Origin: Macrotrachela quadricornifera
Lineage: Eukaryota > Rotifera > Eurotatoria > Philodinida > Philodinidae
Assembly (NCBI GenBank): GCA_022393335.1
Contig: JAJEKB010020703.1
Coordinates: 62,001 to 126,000, forward strand
Length of the DNA stretch: 64,000 nucleotides
Reading direction: 5' to 3'
Part shown: positions 35,252-46,419 of the stretch, in pieces
How positions within the stretch are numbered: position 1 is the stretch's first letter
Layout of the letters: each line of letters starts with the position of its first letter
Program-made: the position numbers and the translations under genes
The notes under the pieces: model-generated
Database searches by the model: none
What the model was told of the DNA's origin: nothing
Seen by the model: only the letters and a program-made list of their open reading frames with translations

Positions 35252-35943
35252 ACATAATATCTTTAGAAATCACACAAATCGAGTTCAGATTTGTGTCCAG
35301 CATAGAGAATTGGGTAGGTGGAGTTAATTAAGAATGGATTTGGGATTGTATCTACCGAGATTATGGTCATGGGTAACCTCATGGATTTATGATAGATATA
35401 TGATATATAGAAACATCAGTATTTTCATAATAATGCATCGATATTAATAGCTATCGAGTTCGGATTTTTTCCACTTGATAAATCTTATTAGTAGCAACAA
35501 AACCATGCTTCTAGAACACCCCAGAACCACTAGTCACCTGCGACATATTTACGTACACTGGCCTCAAGATACAGATTTTGTGCATTTTGGAACCCTGTTT
35601 AGGCAACTTTCACTTGAAAAACTACGATTTCATTCGAAATCAATATCATATTCGGAATCAGCATTAAAAACTGAGTCGATTCATATATATTTTAAATAGT
35701 TCTAAGAAAAATTTTGTTTTTTGAAAAAATCCCTGTACCCGTCCCCCCCCTCAGAGATGGTCTGGTGAACAATGAGAATTTTCTCGATAACTCAACTATT
35801 TCTTGTCAGATCTTTCCCATCTTCGAGCTCGATCGAGATATTGATGAGACAATTTTGTGCACAAAATTTCAGATCAATCCAATAAACGGACAGACACACT
35901 GATCGATTTTAGTAGTGTACTCACTTTTTGAGTACACAAAAAT
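35252..35943 (+). repeat. Dispersed ~0.7-kb repeat, copy 2
   Basis: Direct-orientation partner of 28107-28809, offset by about 7.14 kb. Together the two copies bracket F-box/LRR gene 1. It contains the same closing TTTTTGAGTACACAAAAA. Open frames inside it are not conserved between the copies. Confidence 0.8.
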
Positions 35944-38127
35944 GAGAATTTGGACCGATTAGCTGATGTGTGAGCGTGAGAATCAAGAGAAGGCTATCAT
36001 ATTTTTTAACGTTTTATAGCGCAATCATCCTATTCTGCGATGTTGAACATTTGGAAACTAGTTTCGCGCCGGAATCGACTTCTTCCGATTCTACAAAATC
36101 GAATATCACACAAAATACGAGATTCACTCGACATTGATCAACTTTCCACAGATTCCATGAGTGAAGTCCGGAATTTCATAGAATTCCTTTCAATTTCAAC
36201 ACGATGCAATTCTGAAATGTTCAATATCACGAAAAATAGTGTGCCAATCTAAATGATGGTACATTTTCCGTTTCCCTTTTCTCATATACACTTAAATACG
36301 TTTGTCCTTACCCTACACATGGCGCTATCCATACTGTTCTTTCTCTTTATCTACATATATACACTTTGAAAGGATGCTATTTTGTTATTTTCTCGCGCAC
36401 ATCACACATCCCACCCGTTCCATGTGTGCTCCCTGGCATGATATTCCTATTCTGTTCCATCTTATCATATGGTATGATACATATTTAGGTCATTCTCTCA
36501 TATGGCGATATTCATATTTATCCTCTAAACTTTCTACACATACTGAAACAGTATCTGAAATCGTCACAATAAGATGTATTCTCTTTTAATAAGTCTCTGT
36601 TGAAGGCAATATTTAACAACTTCATAAATGATCTGAATAAACTGCGATCATCCTTCCCCCATTTCCTAAGGGAGAGGCCTTCGAGAGAATTTGTAGTGAA
36701 CTTTTTCAGCACCCAAAGATTCATGAATCTCCTTTTAGTGACAGGTTCACACCAGAAAACTTGTGCCAATTTTTGTGAAAAAAAACGAGACATGACATCC
36801 TCTTTGTCTTTACACATTATTTTTATTTCAAACACCGCATTTATAATCTAGTACGCCTCGGTTTATGGAATCGCTAATAACCACTATATTCAGAACCACA
36901 CTTTGCGATTATCGTGGTTACTAAAAACCGAAATTTTGAGAATTGTTTTTCATGCGAAGCTTCAGAACTACTCGTATCGGAATACATAGCTATATAATTG
37001 GCTCTGGACAATTTAGCACTTTCATTGTTTTTATTGTTGGCTATTTTCAATCCGCAAAATTGAAACACAATTGAATGTGAGCAACAAAAATCATCAAAAT
37101 ATTCCATAAAAACAAATCATACAAGTGAATTAAAAGTTTTCTACATATAAAATGCGTAGATAGGGATTTTCGATGTTGGAAAATGCCAAATGAATTTTGT
37201 CTGTATTATTATTATTTTATTTTGAATATTTATTTTTATCAAGTGTTCTTCGAAGAATGAACAAGACCGAGTAGTATGAGGGTTGATGAAATCTATTGTT
37301 TTTATAGATAAGATTACAAGTGAAGCGGCGCAATTACCACTGACCCTTGACTGAAATGATGTGATCAGATCGTTCATATCTCTTGATCACTTGTTCAACA
37401 GTCTTTTACTCATACTCGTTTTGCTTACTATAATCCACTCAAACTAACGTCTAGTCGCTCGTCGGCTTCTCTCCGGTCAGCCACTCACGACTATCCGTTG
37501 ATATATATAATCAATTTTCCTATTTTCATATCAACAAACTAACTTGTTTATGTTAGGTCGGTTCATAATCGAAGATATTGAAACTTTACCTAACAATGTG
37601 GTCTGCAGCACAAATTTTATTCTTCTCTTCATTTTTAGGAACTAATAATCAGCCGAACTTATTCTTAAAGAGGCATTAATTAAGTTCCTTCGAAAAATCA
37701 TTTAAACTATCTGAGATTCTTTCAAATCTCATCTTTGAAGTGACTCTCCAAATAAACGTCTAGCTGTTTCTATCGACACCCCCACTAAACCTTCCATTTT
37801 TTATTTTCTTTCTAAGCCAATAAATGAGTTGATTTTCATTCTATGTTCACTTGACTACCCTTGATGATTGTTTGAAAAAAATACACAAAAGCGTTTCTTT
37901 TCGGCATTGAAAGGTAAAAGACCGACGCAGAATCACAGTGGATTCGAAAAAGCTAATTCAAAACTAACATTCCTCGCCACTCATAATCATTCGTCAAATT
38001 CTAACAACATAGCTGATTTTCTCGTAACCGTAATATCAAAAAAGACTGACGTCAGATTTGACTTCCTCGACCTCAATTATCTTTGGTCAAACTTTACAGA
38101 AAACTATAATAAATATACAGGCTAAGA
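35944..38127. other. Long gene-poor stretch
   Basis: Several frames of 60-105 codons occur on both strands (for example 36835-36518 minus), none with a motif, a start context or splice partners. No RNA gene or mobile element could be supported. Confidence 0.45.
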
Positions 38128-38140
38128 ACGAACGAACGTA

Positions 38141-38450
38141 CCAGAGGTGCACGGGGCACAGTTTTTTTACACCACCGGTCTGATCTGTCCCGTGATCCGC
38201 AGACCCCGAGAATTTTTTAAAAAGAAGCTTCGCCCGGTGTTAACTTAGTCCTGTGCCCCGTTCCACCCATTTATGACATTATATGACTATCTTGAGCAAA
38301 CACGCCACTTGCTTGGTGTTTACATAAGTTGACAGGGACTTATTTGTTGAGATTTTGAAAAATATGAACACATTCTATTTACAAGAGATTTTTTCATCGC
38401 TCACCCATCCCGCCCTGCCCCGTATATCTTTGATATGTACGTACATATGT
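38141..38450. mobile_element. Possible 310-bp insertion flanked by a 13-bp direct repeat
   Basis: ACGAACGAACGTA occurs at 38128-38140 and 38451-38463. The enclosed segment is distinctly more GC-rich at its start, with GTGCACGGGGCACAG at 38148-38162 mirrored by CTGTGCCCCGTTCCAC at 38251-38266 and a third related CCCTGCCCCGT near 38415. A SINE-like or MITE-like insertion fits. Chance GAAC repeats are the alternative. Confidence 0.4.
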
Positions 38451-38463
38451 ACGAACGAACGTA

Positions 38464-39721
38464 AATTACTCGCTCAGCGTATGATCCTCCTCTCAGTAGA
38501 GGGAATAAAAAGAAGAGTATTTGCAGATCTATAGTACATAATAGAGTACCTTACATAAAGTAAAATCAACATGTTTTTTTTTAAATTTAAAGGATGAGTC
38601 CACGTGAGCATTAGAACACTGTTGACATTACAAAATGAGGACGGCAAATATATATCATTTTCTATCAAATATAAAATTAAAAAACTGTTACAATCCCTCT
38701 GATATTCTCTAAAATTATCTTATTCTATGTGAATTTTCTACTATTCGTGGTATATTTTAGTACTATGTGTAGATTTTTTTTCAAAATCTGTTATATTAAT
38801 GATTGTTGTTTGGTAATCTATATGAAATACTATTCTAGTATTGTAGTTATTTATCTCGCATCATCCTCAAGATTTTTTCATTTTCATGGACATATTTTAC
38901 ATAAATGTTGTTTTACGATCCAATAGTTAACATTTATATGAATATTGGTATTTAAATGAAGAACAATGACATAGGTCAAATATGTCTTCCACACTATAAA
39001 TAAACGAATTTGTGAATAAGTCTAACAACTAATTCGTCGAAAATTTTGTCAGATAAAACTATCTACTAGTTTTACAATGGTGAATCAAGTGTTATTTAGC
39101 GAAATGACAATTAATTTAACACTCAGAAGTTTATTGTAAAAGTTTAAATTTTTCATTGATTATAAGTTTTATTAAGAAGATTCTTAGAATTTCGAACTAA
39201 TTAGTAACGTGTCTTATTTATAATGCAGTAGATATGTCTACATTTCTCCATTTCACACGTTTTCCTTTCTCTCTCAAACAATATTTTGTCACTCATGTAT
39301 TCAAATGTTATATTTGACAGTATATATAGAATGGAAGATCATTCATTAAGTTCGTATTCATTCGATTTACTTAGTTTTTTGTTGTAAGTAAATCAATAAT
39401 TCCGAGTTGTGCTTTGTATTAAATATCAAACAAATGTTTTTGATTGGCTAGCTTCAGTATACCCTATAGTAAGACTTGGGAAATATTCTTTTCGTCTCGT
39501 CGGATTTCAAATGATATTAAGAGCTTACTGTGAAAATTTTAACTTTCTAAATTTTCCTCGAGAAAAGTTAATATGAAACACACCTGGGTGTATGCTTGCT
39601 TATTTTTATAAGTATCTCATGCAATAAATCCTTATATATGTATACGTGATATTTGCAAAAGACGATGCTTTAAGAAAAAAAGGATTGAGTGACTACGATT
39701 ATATTCAAAAACTAACAAAAA
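38464..39721. other. AT-rich intergenic stretch
   Basis: Nothing recognised before the small secreted peptide gene. Confidence 0.45.
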
Positions 39722-39964
39722 ATGCACATTTATTTCAACTTGATTGTTACTATTTTACTTTTCGTTACTGCAAATGCTGAAAGTAATGGGAAAGGACAAT
39801 GTTGCATAGGTTATATTCGTGAATATGATCATCTTGAAGCATGTTATCGGTTCGAAGATGGCAGATGCTGTGCGAACGATGCTATTTATAGTAAAAAACA
39901 TAGACAAATAATTGGAACAGAGAATGCACGAACAATTACAGAAAATGAACCTGCTTTATGTTGA
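39722..39964 (+). CDS. Small secreted cysteine-rich peptide, 80 residues
   Basis: A start in good context (AACAAAAAATG) opens a signal peptide (residues 1-19, ending VTANA) and a mature part of about 61 residues with six cysteines in the pattern CC (27,28), C (41), CC (49,50), C (80). AATAAA lies at 40093-40098, about 130 nt after the stop. The double-cysteine pairs suggest three disulphides. No family was recognised, so the role (antimicrobial, mucus or signalling) is open. It is single-exon and sits alone, ahead of the VIT/vWA gene on the same strand. Confidence 0.65.
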   Translation: MHIYFNLIVTILLFVTANAESNGKGQCCIGYIREYDHLEACYRFEDGRCCANDAIYSKKHRQIIGTENARTITENEPALC

Positions 39965-40613
39965 GAGTGTTTTAGTAATATCGTTGAATGTTAAGAAACA
40001 ATATGCATTCCATCAAAATACTGCTGATTTTTTTCACAATCAGTATTTTTCTTCTTCATCATCCTTTATCTATTAATTTTCTGTTATTTCACAATAAATA
40101 ACTTTTTCAAACATATTCTTTGAGATTAGATATTTATAAATATTTTACATGAAAAGACTAAAATCTCAGTTGTTGATATAATTTACTCGTAATACGATTC
40201 AAATAATCTCAATATAAGTTTCCTCTAGTTTGAAGTACACTATTCTTTAGTATCGACAACTCGATTGTTAATAAAATCAGAGTCACGATAAAATGATCAA
40301 CAAAATTTTTAACATATAGATAGAATGAGTGTTTATGATTGGTACATTTGATAGAGAATCATTAGAATATACATAACAAATGGTGTATGTGTTTTCATCA
40401 TCACCCTCTTGATGTTGTGCAATTATCATGGTTTATCACCTCTGATTCTCCATTTTTATAAATAACTCAGCATTCATTGTCGCTTGAATCTTTTCTCGTC
40501 TATTGGTGTAATTTCTTTCCGTTCTTTGCATGTTATTTCCCATAAGCAGTCGATATTTTCTGAGTCATATTCATGACGTGTGTCTGTTTCGTAGACAGAA
40601 GAAAAACATACGA
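39965..40613. other. Spacer and upstream region of the VIT/vWA gene
   Basis: Carries the AATAAA of the peptide gene. A minus-strand frame at 40674-40474 overlaps the promoter of the next gene and is not credible. Confidence 0.4.
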
Positions 40614-40621
40614 TATATAAG
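40614..40621 (+). promoter_or_regulatory. TATA box of the VIT/vWA gene
   Basis: TATATAAG, 40-47 nt before the ATG. The same octamer stands before the M15 peptidase gene. Confidence 0.55.
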
Positions 40622-40660
40622 AAGAATTGGTAAGCATACAAAGCACACATTATTTTAAAA

Positions 40661-43162
40661 ATGCTTCGAATCAAACAAAACTCAGAAGTAGCTATTAAAC
40701 ATTCGGAAGAACAACAGTACGTGCCTCTGAAAAGAGTGAATATTGAAGCTACTATTCGATCATTTGCTGCCGATATAAAGATTACTCAAATATTTCGAAA
40801 TGATGAAAAAACTTCAATTGAAGCAGTCTTCTGTTTTCCTATTGAAGAACAAGCAGCTATTTATGCATTTGTGGCACGTATAGATGATCGTGAAATTATT
40901 GCTCAATTGAAAGAGAAGAATAAAGCTCAGCAGGAGTATACAGAAGCACTCGAACAAGGTCATGGAGCTTATTTACTTGAACAAGATGAAAAATCGCAAG
41001 ATAATTTCATTATCAATGTTGGTGCTCTTCCACCTGGCAAAGAATGTGAAATTACTATTTCATATGTCTCGGAATTGGATCTAGTTGAAAATGGTACTAA
41101 AATTCGTTTTGTTGTTCCAACAACCATTGCACCTCGCTACAATCCTGATAAGGGTGGAATCAGTTCACCAGCTGGTACTACCTCTAAATATGTTCAAAAA
41201 AGTTCATACACTATTGGATTTCAATGTCAAATTGAAAAAGTAGGAGTCGCTCGTATTAGTTCAGTATCTCATCCAATTAAAGTAGACCTCGGCAATCAAG
41301 ATGCTTATGTGATTACATTTGCCCAAGAGAATACTCATTTGGATCGTGATATTATTGTTGATATCGAGCTAAGTAAGAATCGATTGAATACGATTGTTGC
41401 TATTGAATCTGGTGCAGTAATGGCTTCATTTACACCGAGTGAAGAAGATTGTCAAAAAGCTGTGAATAATGTTGAAACTATGAATGAATTTATTTTTATT
41501 GTTGATTGCAGTGGATCAATGGAAGATGAAGGAAAAATTGGTCTGGCTCGTCAAGCCATGTTACTCTTTCTCAAAAGTCTTCCAGTCAATTGTCAATTCA
41601 ATATTGTTCGATTCGGTTCTACTCATCAGACTTTTTTTAACGAGATTACTAACATCTATGATGAGAAGAATGCTGAAAAAGCTGAAGGATTAATTAACAG
41701 AATGAAAGCCGATTTGGGTGGTACTGAACTGGTAAGTATACCTTCTTCCTTCATTTTTTATTTATTTATCACAATGATTGTTCTCTTTTAGTTGAGCCCT
41801 CTTCAATGGCTTGAAACAAATCGTCCAGCTCATGGTCGTGCACGTCAAATTTTTCTACTTACCGATGGTGAAATTTCCAATGTCGATCAAGTACTCGATC
41901 TTTGTCGTTCAATGGCTACTTCTTCTCGTATTTTCTCTTTTGGTTTGGGTCATTCTCCTAGTCGTTCGCTTGTGAAAGGCTTAGCTCGAGCAACAAATGG
42001 ACGTTTTGTTTTCATTCCACCGAATACCAGTGCCGATGTACATGTCGGTGAACAATTACAAAAGGCCTTACAGCCTTGTATTACAAATGTGCAAGTCAAA
42101 TGGAATTTAGGCACGACAGCATTAATCAATGTGCCAACAAACACACCACCTGTTTATGTTAACGATCGACTTATCGTCTATGCTCTCATTGAAGATAAGT
42201 CTTATGAATTCAATCATAATTCTAGTGTCGAATTAAAGACAGAACAACATCGATTAGGTGAGGCAAATATCACTCAAGTACCCAGTATGAGCAACAATGC
42301 GACAATCGCTCGACTGGCTGCTAAAGCACTTATTCTTGAACTACAGCATTCAAAATTGCCACCATCAACCAATAAGGGCTCACTACAAACTCGATTTCAA
42401 CAACCAGTTGTATCAGAAGATGAAAGTGCAACAATGAAGGAAACTATACAGAAACGCATTATTGATCTGTCACTCAAATATAATATTCTCAGCCCTCATA
42501 CAGCTTTTGTCGGTGTTGAGAAACGACTGAATGCTAGCAATGCTGATATGGTTTTGCGTGAGGTGCCTATTCAAATATCCGCAGATGATCAACATTTAGG
42601 AATACATTCTTCAAGATTTTCTATTCTCACTGCAGGTATGAAGCCCTGCTTTAGACCAATGCCCCAAATGATGATGTGCAATTCGTTAATCAGTTTTCCC
42701 AATAGAGCTGTCTCACACAATGCGGCCAATATCTGTTATCCCATGAATGCTGCCTTCATGGTAGATGATTGCTTCGGTGCTGACGATATGGATGAAGAAT
42801 GTGACTTTCAAGAATTCTCAAGTGTCATCAATCCAAAAGTAAACGAAGACGTGTGGCCGACAGACAATCAAGATATTGTTCGTCATTTGATCAACAAACA
42901 AAAGTTCGATGGCTCCTGGGATTTGGATTCAAAAAGCATTGAAAAATTGACTGGTAAATCGCTGAGTGACTTTCAACAGTCGATAAATAATCAAGTACTC
43001 ATCTCGGGCATTGTCATCATCGTACTTGAAACACGATTTGCTGCGTTTTCGTCCATGTGGCATGGTATCGTACAAAAAGCACGTAAACGTCTCATCGATC
43101 TTCTTGGTAAAGATAGCAACAAACTTGAAAGTTTACTCGAAAATATTCGCAAAAATTTATAA
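40661..43162 (+). CDS. VIT and von Willebrand factor A domain protein (VWA5A-like)
   Basis: Two exons, 40661-41731 and 41792-43162, join in phase across a 60-nt intron (GTAAGT..TTTTAG) to 813 residues. A VIT domain occupies about residues 10-140 (AVFCFPIEEQAAIYAF, then ALPPGKECEITISY). The vWA domain follows from about 275 with a complete metal-binding site: D282-C-S-G-S, the GGT near 355, and LTDGE with D382. The C-terminal 100 residues (KFDGSWDL onward) match the conserved tail of VWA5A/PARP4-type proteins. Length agrees with the family (about 790 residues). These are intracellular proteins of poorly known function, and no signal peptide is present. No lesions. Confidence 0.93.
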
Positions 43163-43613
43163 ACTTATTTTTGCTTTTATTATAAAAAAAAACATTCATC
43201 AAAATTTTCTCCTTATAATCTAGAACAAGAACAGAATTTATAGTTTTAATAATCATGTAATTTTGCTTTCTATATTAAATATAACCGTCATAAAATAAAA
43301 AATGATTGAAGCCAGAGTAATAATAATAATCGCCAAATCTCGTGTCAAAGTTCTATTTCACAGTGAGAATATTATAATGGATTGAATTATTGTAGAAAAT
43401 AACAATATATTAAAAAGAAAGATAAATATTGATTAATAGATGTAGTGACAGCACCCAGGATAAACTGTATGGGACTTTTTCACTGCGTTGAAACTAACGC
43501 TAATGTTTTAAAGAGAATACTATTATTTTTCGATTTTCTATTCTGACTAATTTCAATGGAAATAACATATTATTTTTATAAGAAATTCAATAAAGAAATA
43601 CTTTTTTTTTTCA
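43163..43613. other. 3' flank, nothing recognised
   Basis: AT-rich, with poly-A runs after the VIT/vWA stop codon. Confidence 0.4.
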
Positions 43614-43928
43614 ATGCATTACTTGTATGCTCTGTTTTTGACAATCCTCACGCAACACATTTGTGGCAATCGAGTTCTGGATCACGAATCCTTAGACAAA
43701 GAAATGATGTTACATTGGAATACACCACCGCTTCATCTAGCAGATCCATTCATCAAATCCTGTCTGAACAACTGTTTCTCTCAACTGAAGGATAAATATT
43801 GGATTTTCTTCAAAAAAAGTAGGATAACATCGTCTATTCAAATTAGTTTCAGCTGGTTCAATTGTTTTGAACCACTTGAGAAAAGAACAAGTTGTCAAAA
43901 TAATGTATTAATATGTCTTAATATATAA
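43614..43928 (+). CDS. Possible small secreted protein, 104 residues
   Basis: The frame starts MHYLYALFLTILTQHICGN, which could be a signal peptide, and continues with LADPFIKSCLNNCFSQLKD (a CxxxC pair) and a basic end. The AATAAA-like signal is close behind. There is no homology I recognise, and the second half may be read-through of a short intron after KKS. It resembles the peptide gene at 45068-45400 only in having a CxxxC pair. Confidence 0.35.
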   Translation: MHYLYALFLTILTQHICGNRVLDHESLDKEMMLHWNTPPLHLADPFIKSCLNNCFSQLKDKYWIFFKKSRITSSIQISFSWFNCFEPLEKRTSCQNNVLICLNI

Positions 43929-44560
43929 TAAAATGAAATATTTTATATCCCATTTTATGATTAAAATGAATTAAAGTAGATAAGTAGATATGGTATTAAT
44001 GCATTGTGTGATATATATTCATGATTTAGAATTATTAGACAGACATTGTTTACTATTATAAAATAGTTCGATTATAGATGAATTAAAATACGATTAGAAT
44101 TAATTTTAACTTATGTTGTAAATCATTATTTGTCTATAACAAGCTTTGTTTTCATTAATAACATGCAATACAAAAGTAATGGAATATTCGCTAACCTTTT
44201 TCTGAAATAAAACATTTGTTTACTACGTTTAGAAAAGCTCTGACTACATCACATAACCTTATTCAAAGTATGCTGATATAATGCAATAATCGGAGTAAAG
44301 TGATTTACATTTTCAAAAATTCACTATAAAACATATATACATAACTAAATATATGCCTGAATGATAAACAGTTAATGAAATTCAAAGAAGCATTTAGAGT
44401 GCCGTAAAAGTTATGTAGAATTTCAATTGTGAGGAATACATTAGAGTCATCTACTCAAGATTTACAATTTTACGCAAAGGTGAAATTCTTGTTTTCTTTT
44501 ATTTAAAAATTATTCGCTTCATATTGATGATCAAAAGTACTCGACACATTCATTTTTAAC
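43929..44560. other. AT-rich intergenic
   Basis: Nothing supportable. Confidence 0.4.
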
Positions 44561-44690
44561 TAACAGATGTGGCAAAATAAATGGTTCTCTCAATGTTTTA
44601 CAATTAACTCTGTTTTGTTTCGATGAAAATATGTAGTGTAAAATTCTCTACAAAACATTGAGAGAACAATTTATTTTGCCATATCCGTCA
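44561..44690. mobile_element. 130-bp MITE-like inverted repeat
   Basis: GATGTGGCAAAATAAATGG at the left is mirrored by TTATTTTGCCATATCCGTCA at the right. The arms continue through TTCTCTCAATGTTTT / AAAACATTGAGAGAA with one or two mismatches. No coding capacity. Confidence 0.75.
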
Positions 44691-45067
44691 CGTATTTCCA
44701 TTTGTTAGGAAACCTAGAAACAGATATTAATATGCATATAAAAAATACTTTCTTGAAAATGAATTAAAGGATTTCGAGCTGTCCATAACTATCGAGCCAA
44801 TGAGCACATTGGCGATCTAAACCTGATAGATTGGTTTCTTGACTTTTGTTACAAAACTTAATAGTTCATTCGATAGTGCTCGTTAATTAATCAATCGTCG
44901 GACGTGGAAATTTATTATATTTTTGATAAAGAAGAGTAAATGAAAGTTTAATGTTTATAGTCAAAAAGAAAAAGGGATTGAACCCGAATGATAATAATAA
45001 AAACACGCTAGCAGTTTATTACATGTAAAAGAATAAAACTAAAGAAGAGAACAGTTCTATTTAGAAT
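44691..45067. other. Spacer
   Basis: Holds the AATAAA (45020-45015, minus strand) of the next gene and nothing else recognised. Confidence 0.4.
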
Positions 45068-45400
45068 TTATTGACCACCATTGCATTTGTTGTAACAGTC
45101 TTCAAATTCGACATCAGGAACTGGAAGGCACTTGTTTACGCATGTCTTCTGTTTTTCATTTAAATCCCTAGAAAAAATTGATTTCTTGCTCATAAATTTG
45201 TCAAAATAGGATTCCAGTTGGCGTCGAGACATCTCGGCCGAATCTTCTTCGTCGTTGTCAACAAGATCACGTAACACGTTACGTAGCTCTAGATTTGTCT
45301 TGGCGTGTAATCGCGAACGTTTCTGGACGGAAACACTTTCGACATTCACGATGCATATAAGGGCCAGCAGTAGAAAAACGCCAATGAAGATAGTACGCAT
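45068..45400 (-). CDS. Secreted prepropeptide with a CxxxC-x10-CxxxC hairpin, 110 residues
   Basis: A clear signal peptide (residues 1-20, IFIGVFLLLALICIVNV) is followed by dibasic sites KR 27-28, RR 59-60 and KK 72-73, an acidic stretch (DNDEEDSAE, 48-56), and a C-terminal mature part with four cysteines at 87, 91, 102 and 106. That spacing (CVNKC ... CYNKC) is the pattern of a disulphide-clamped helical hairpin. The layout (signal, acidic pro-part, basic cleavage sites, small Cys peptide) is typical of secreted defence peptides or peptide hormones. No family can be named. Single exon, with AATAAA about 50 nt after the stop. The function is inference only. Confidence 0.65.
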   Translation of the reverse strand: MRTIFIGVFLLLALICIVNVESVSVQKRSRLHAKTNLELRNVLRDLVDNDEEDSAEMSRRQLESYFDKFMSKKSIFSRDLNEKQKTCVNKCLPVPDVEFEDCYNKCNGGQ

Positions 45401-46419
45401 GATCGAGGACGATCGTGTCAGTTGAATACAGATAATGAGAGAAATTGAGAACTAGGAGTATATTTGTGTGTGCACACTGCTTCTCTTAATATATATATAT
45501 ATATATATATATGTCTATGTTGGTGGATGGTTGGAAGAACGACCAAGAAGACAAGGTAGCCATTTGTTCGAGCGTGACTATGTCTGTTACGATTTTTGTT
45601 GGTCGTTTAGTGAAAATGAATTATTTCGTCACACAATCGATTCAATCAATATTTAAGTATATTGATGAGGGAAAAAGTGATTCTCAGGGTCAAGCAACTC
45701 ATTAATGGGTTGCGTTTGCTCCGTTTGATTAAGCAATAGAAATGGCCTCCACATTATTCAAATAACTCAGGGATGTAGATGAATAATCAATCAATGAAAA
45801 GTACTTTCTATAATGAATTGAGAAATATGTAACACAACGAAAAAGGTCTAATTGTATAACAATATTTGGCTTCAAGAAGTAGAAACGAACATAGTCCTTC
45901 TTTTCGATTTAATAAAATTCAAGTTTTGTAACCTCTACGAAAATTTCTTGGCATCAATTAATATGCTAATATAAAAGCTGAATAATTTCCTGTATTAAAA
46001 TGAGAAGAAACAAATAATAGCACTTGAATGACAAGATGTTTATAGAGAATCGATCTGTGTAATTATATTTGTTGTTTTCCGAGGCAAAGTAAAATAGATT
46101 TCCTCAATAAAGCAAAAGTAGCTTTATTCATGAGAAAGTTGAAACACATAAGAAACTGCTTATAATTGAAAATTGAATAGCGCATCTAGTGAAGTGGTCA
46201 AAAACTCGCTCGATATGACTTACGAGCCCTCAGCACTTGGAAAATATCAACAAAGCTTATCAGTGCACTTCTTTGGGGCTAAAATGTAGAACTCAAACAT
46301 TCATATAAGCTAAAAGTTATTTTATTACTGATTATATTGATATATGTTTACAGTAAAGCTGTATATGAAATAGAACGATTAAAAACCATAGCAGATATTT
46401 ATTATATTGTGCTGGTCTG
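45401..46419. other. Intergenic with an (AT)n run
   Basis: An AT dinucleotide run lies at about 45488-45512 upstream of the peptide gene. Plus-strand frames at 45468-45705 run through it and are not credible. Confidence 0.4.

Noticed and set aside
40474..40674. 66-codon minus-strand frame before the VIT/vWA gene
   Set aside because: Overlaps the TATA box and start of the well-supported plus-strand gene and has no features.
44970..44990. GGGATTGAACCCG, similar to a tRNA T-arm
   Set aside because: No acceptor, D or anticodon stems can be folded around it.
45468..45705. Two overlapping plus-strand frames
   Set aside because: One runs through the (AT)n tract and both lie in the upstream region of the peptide gene; no motif.
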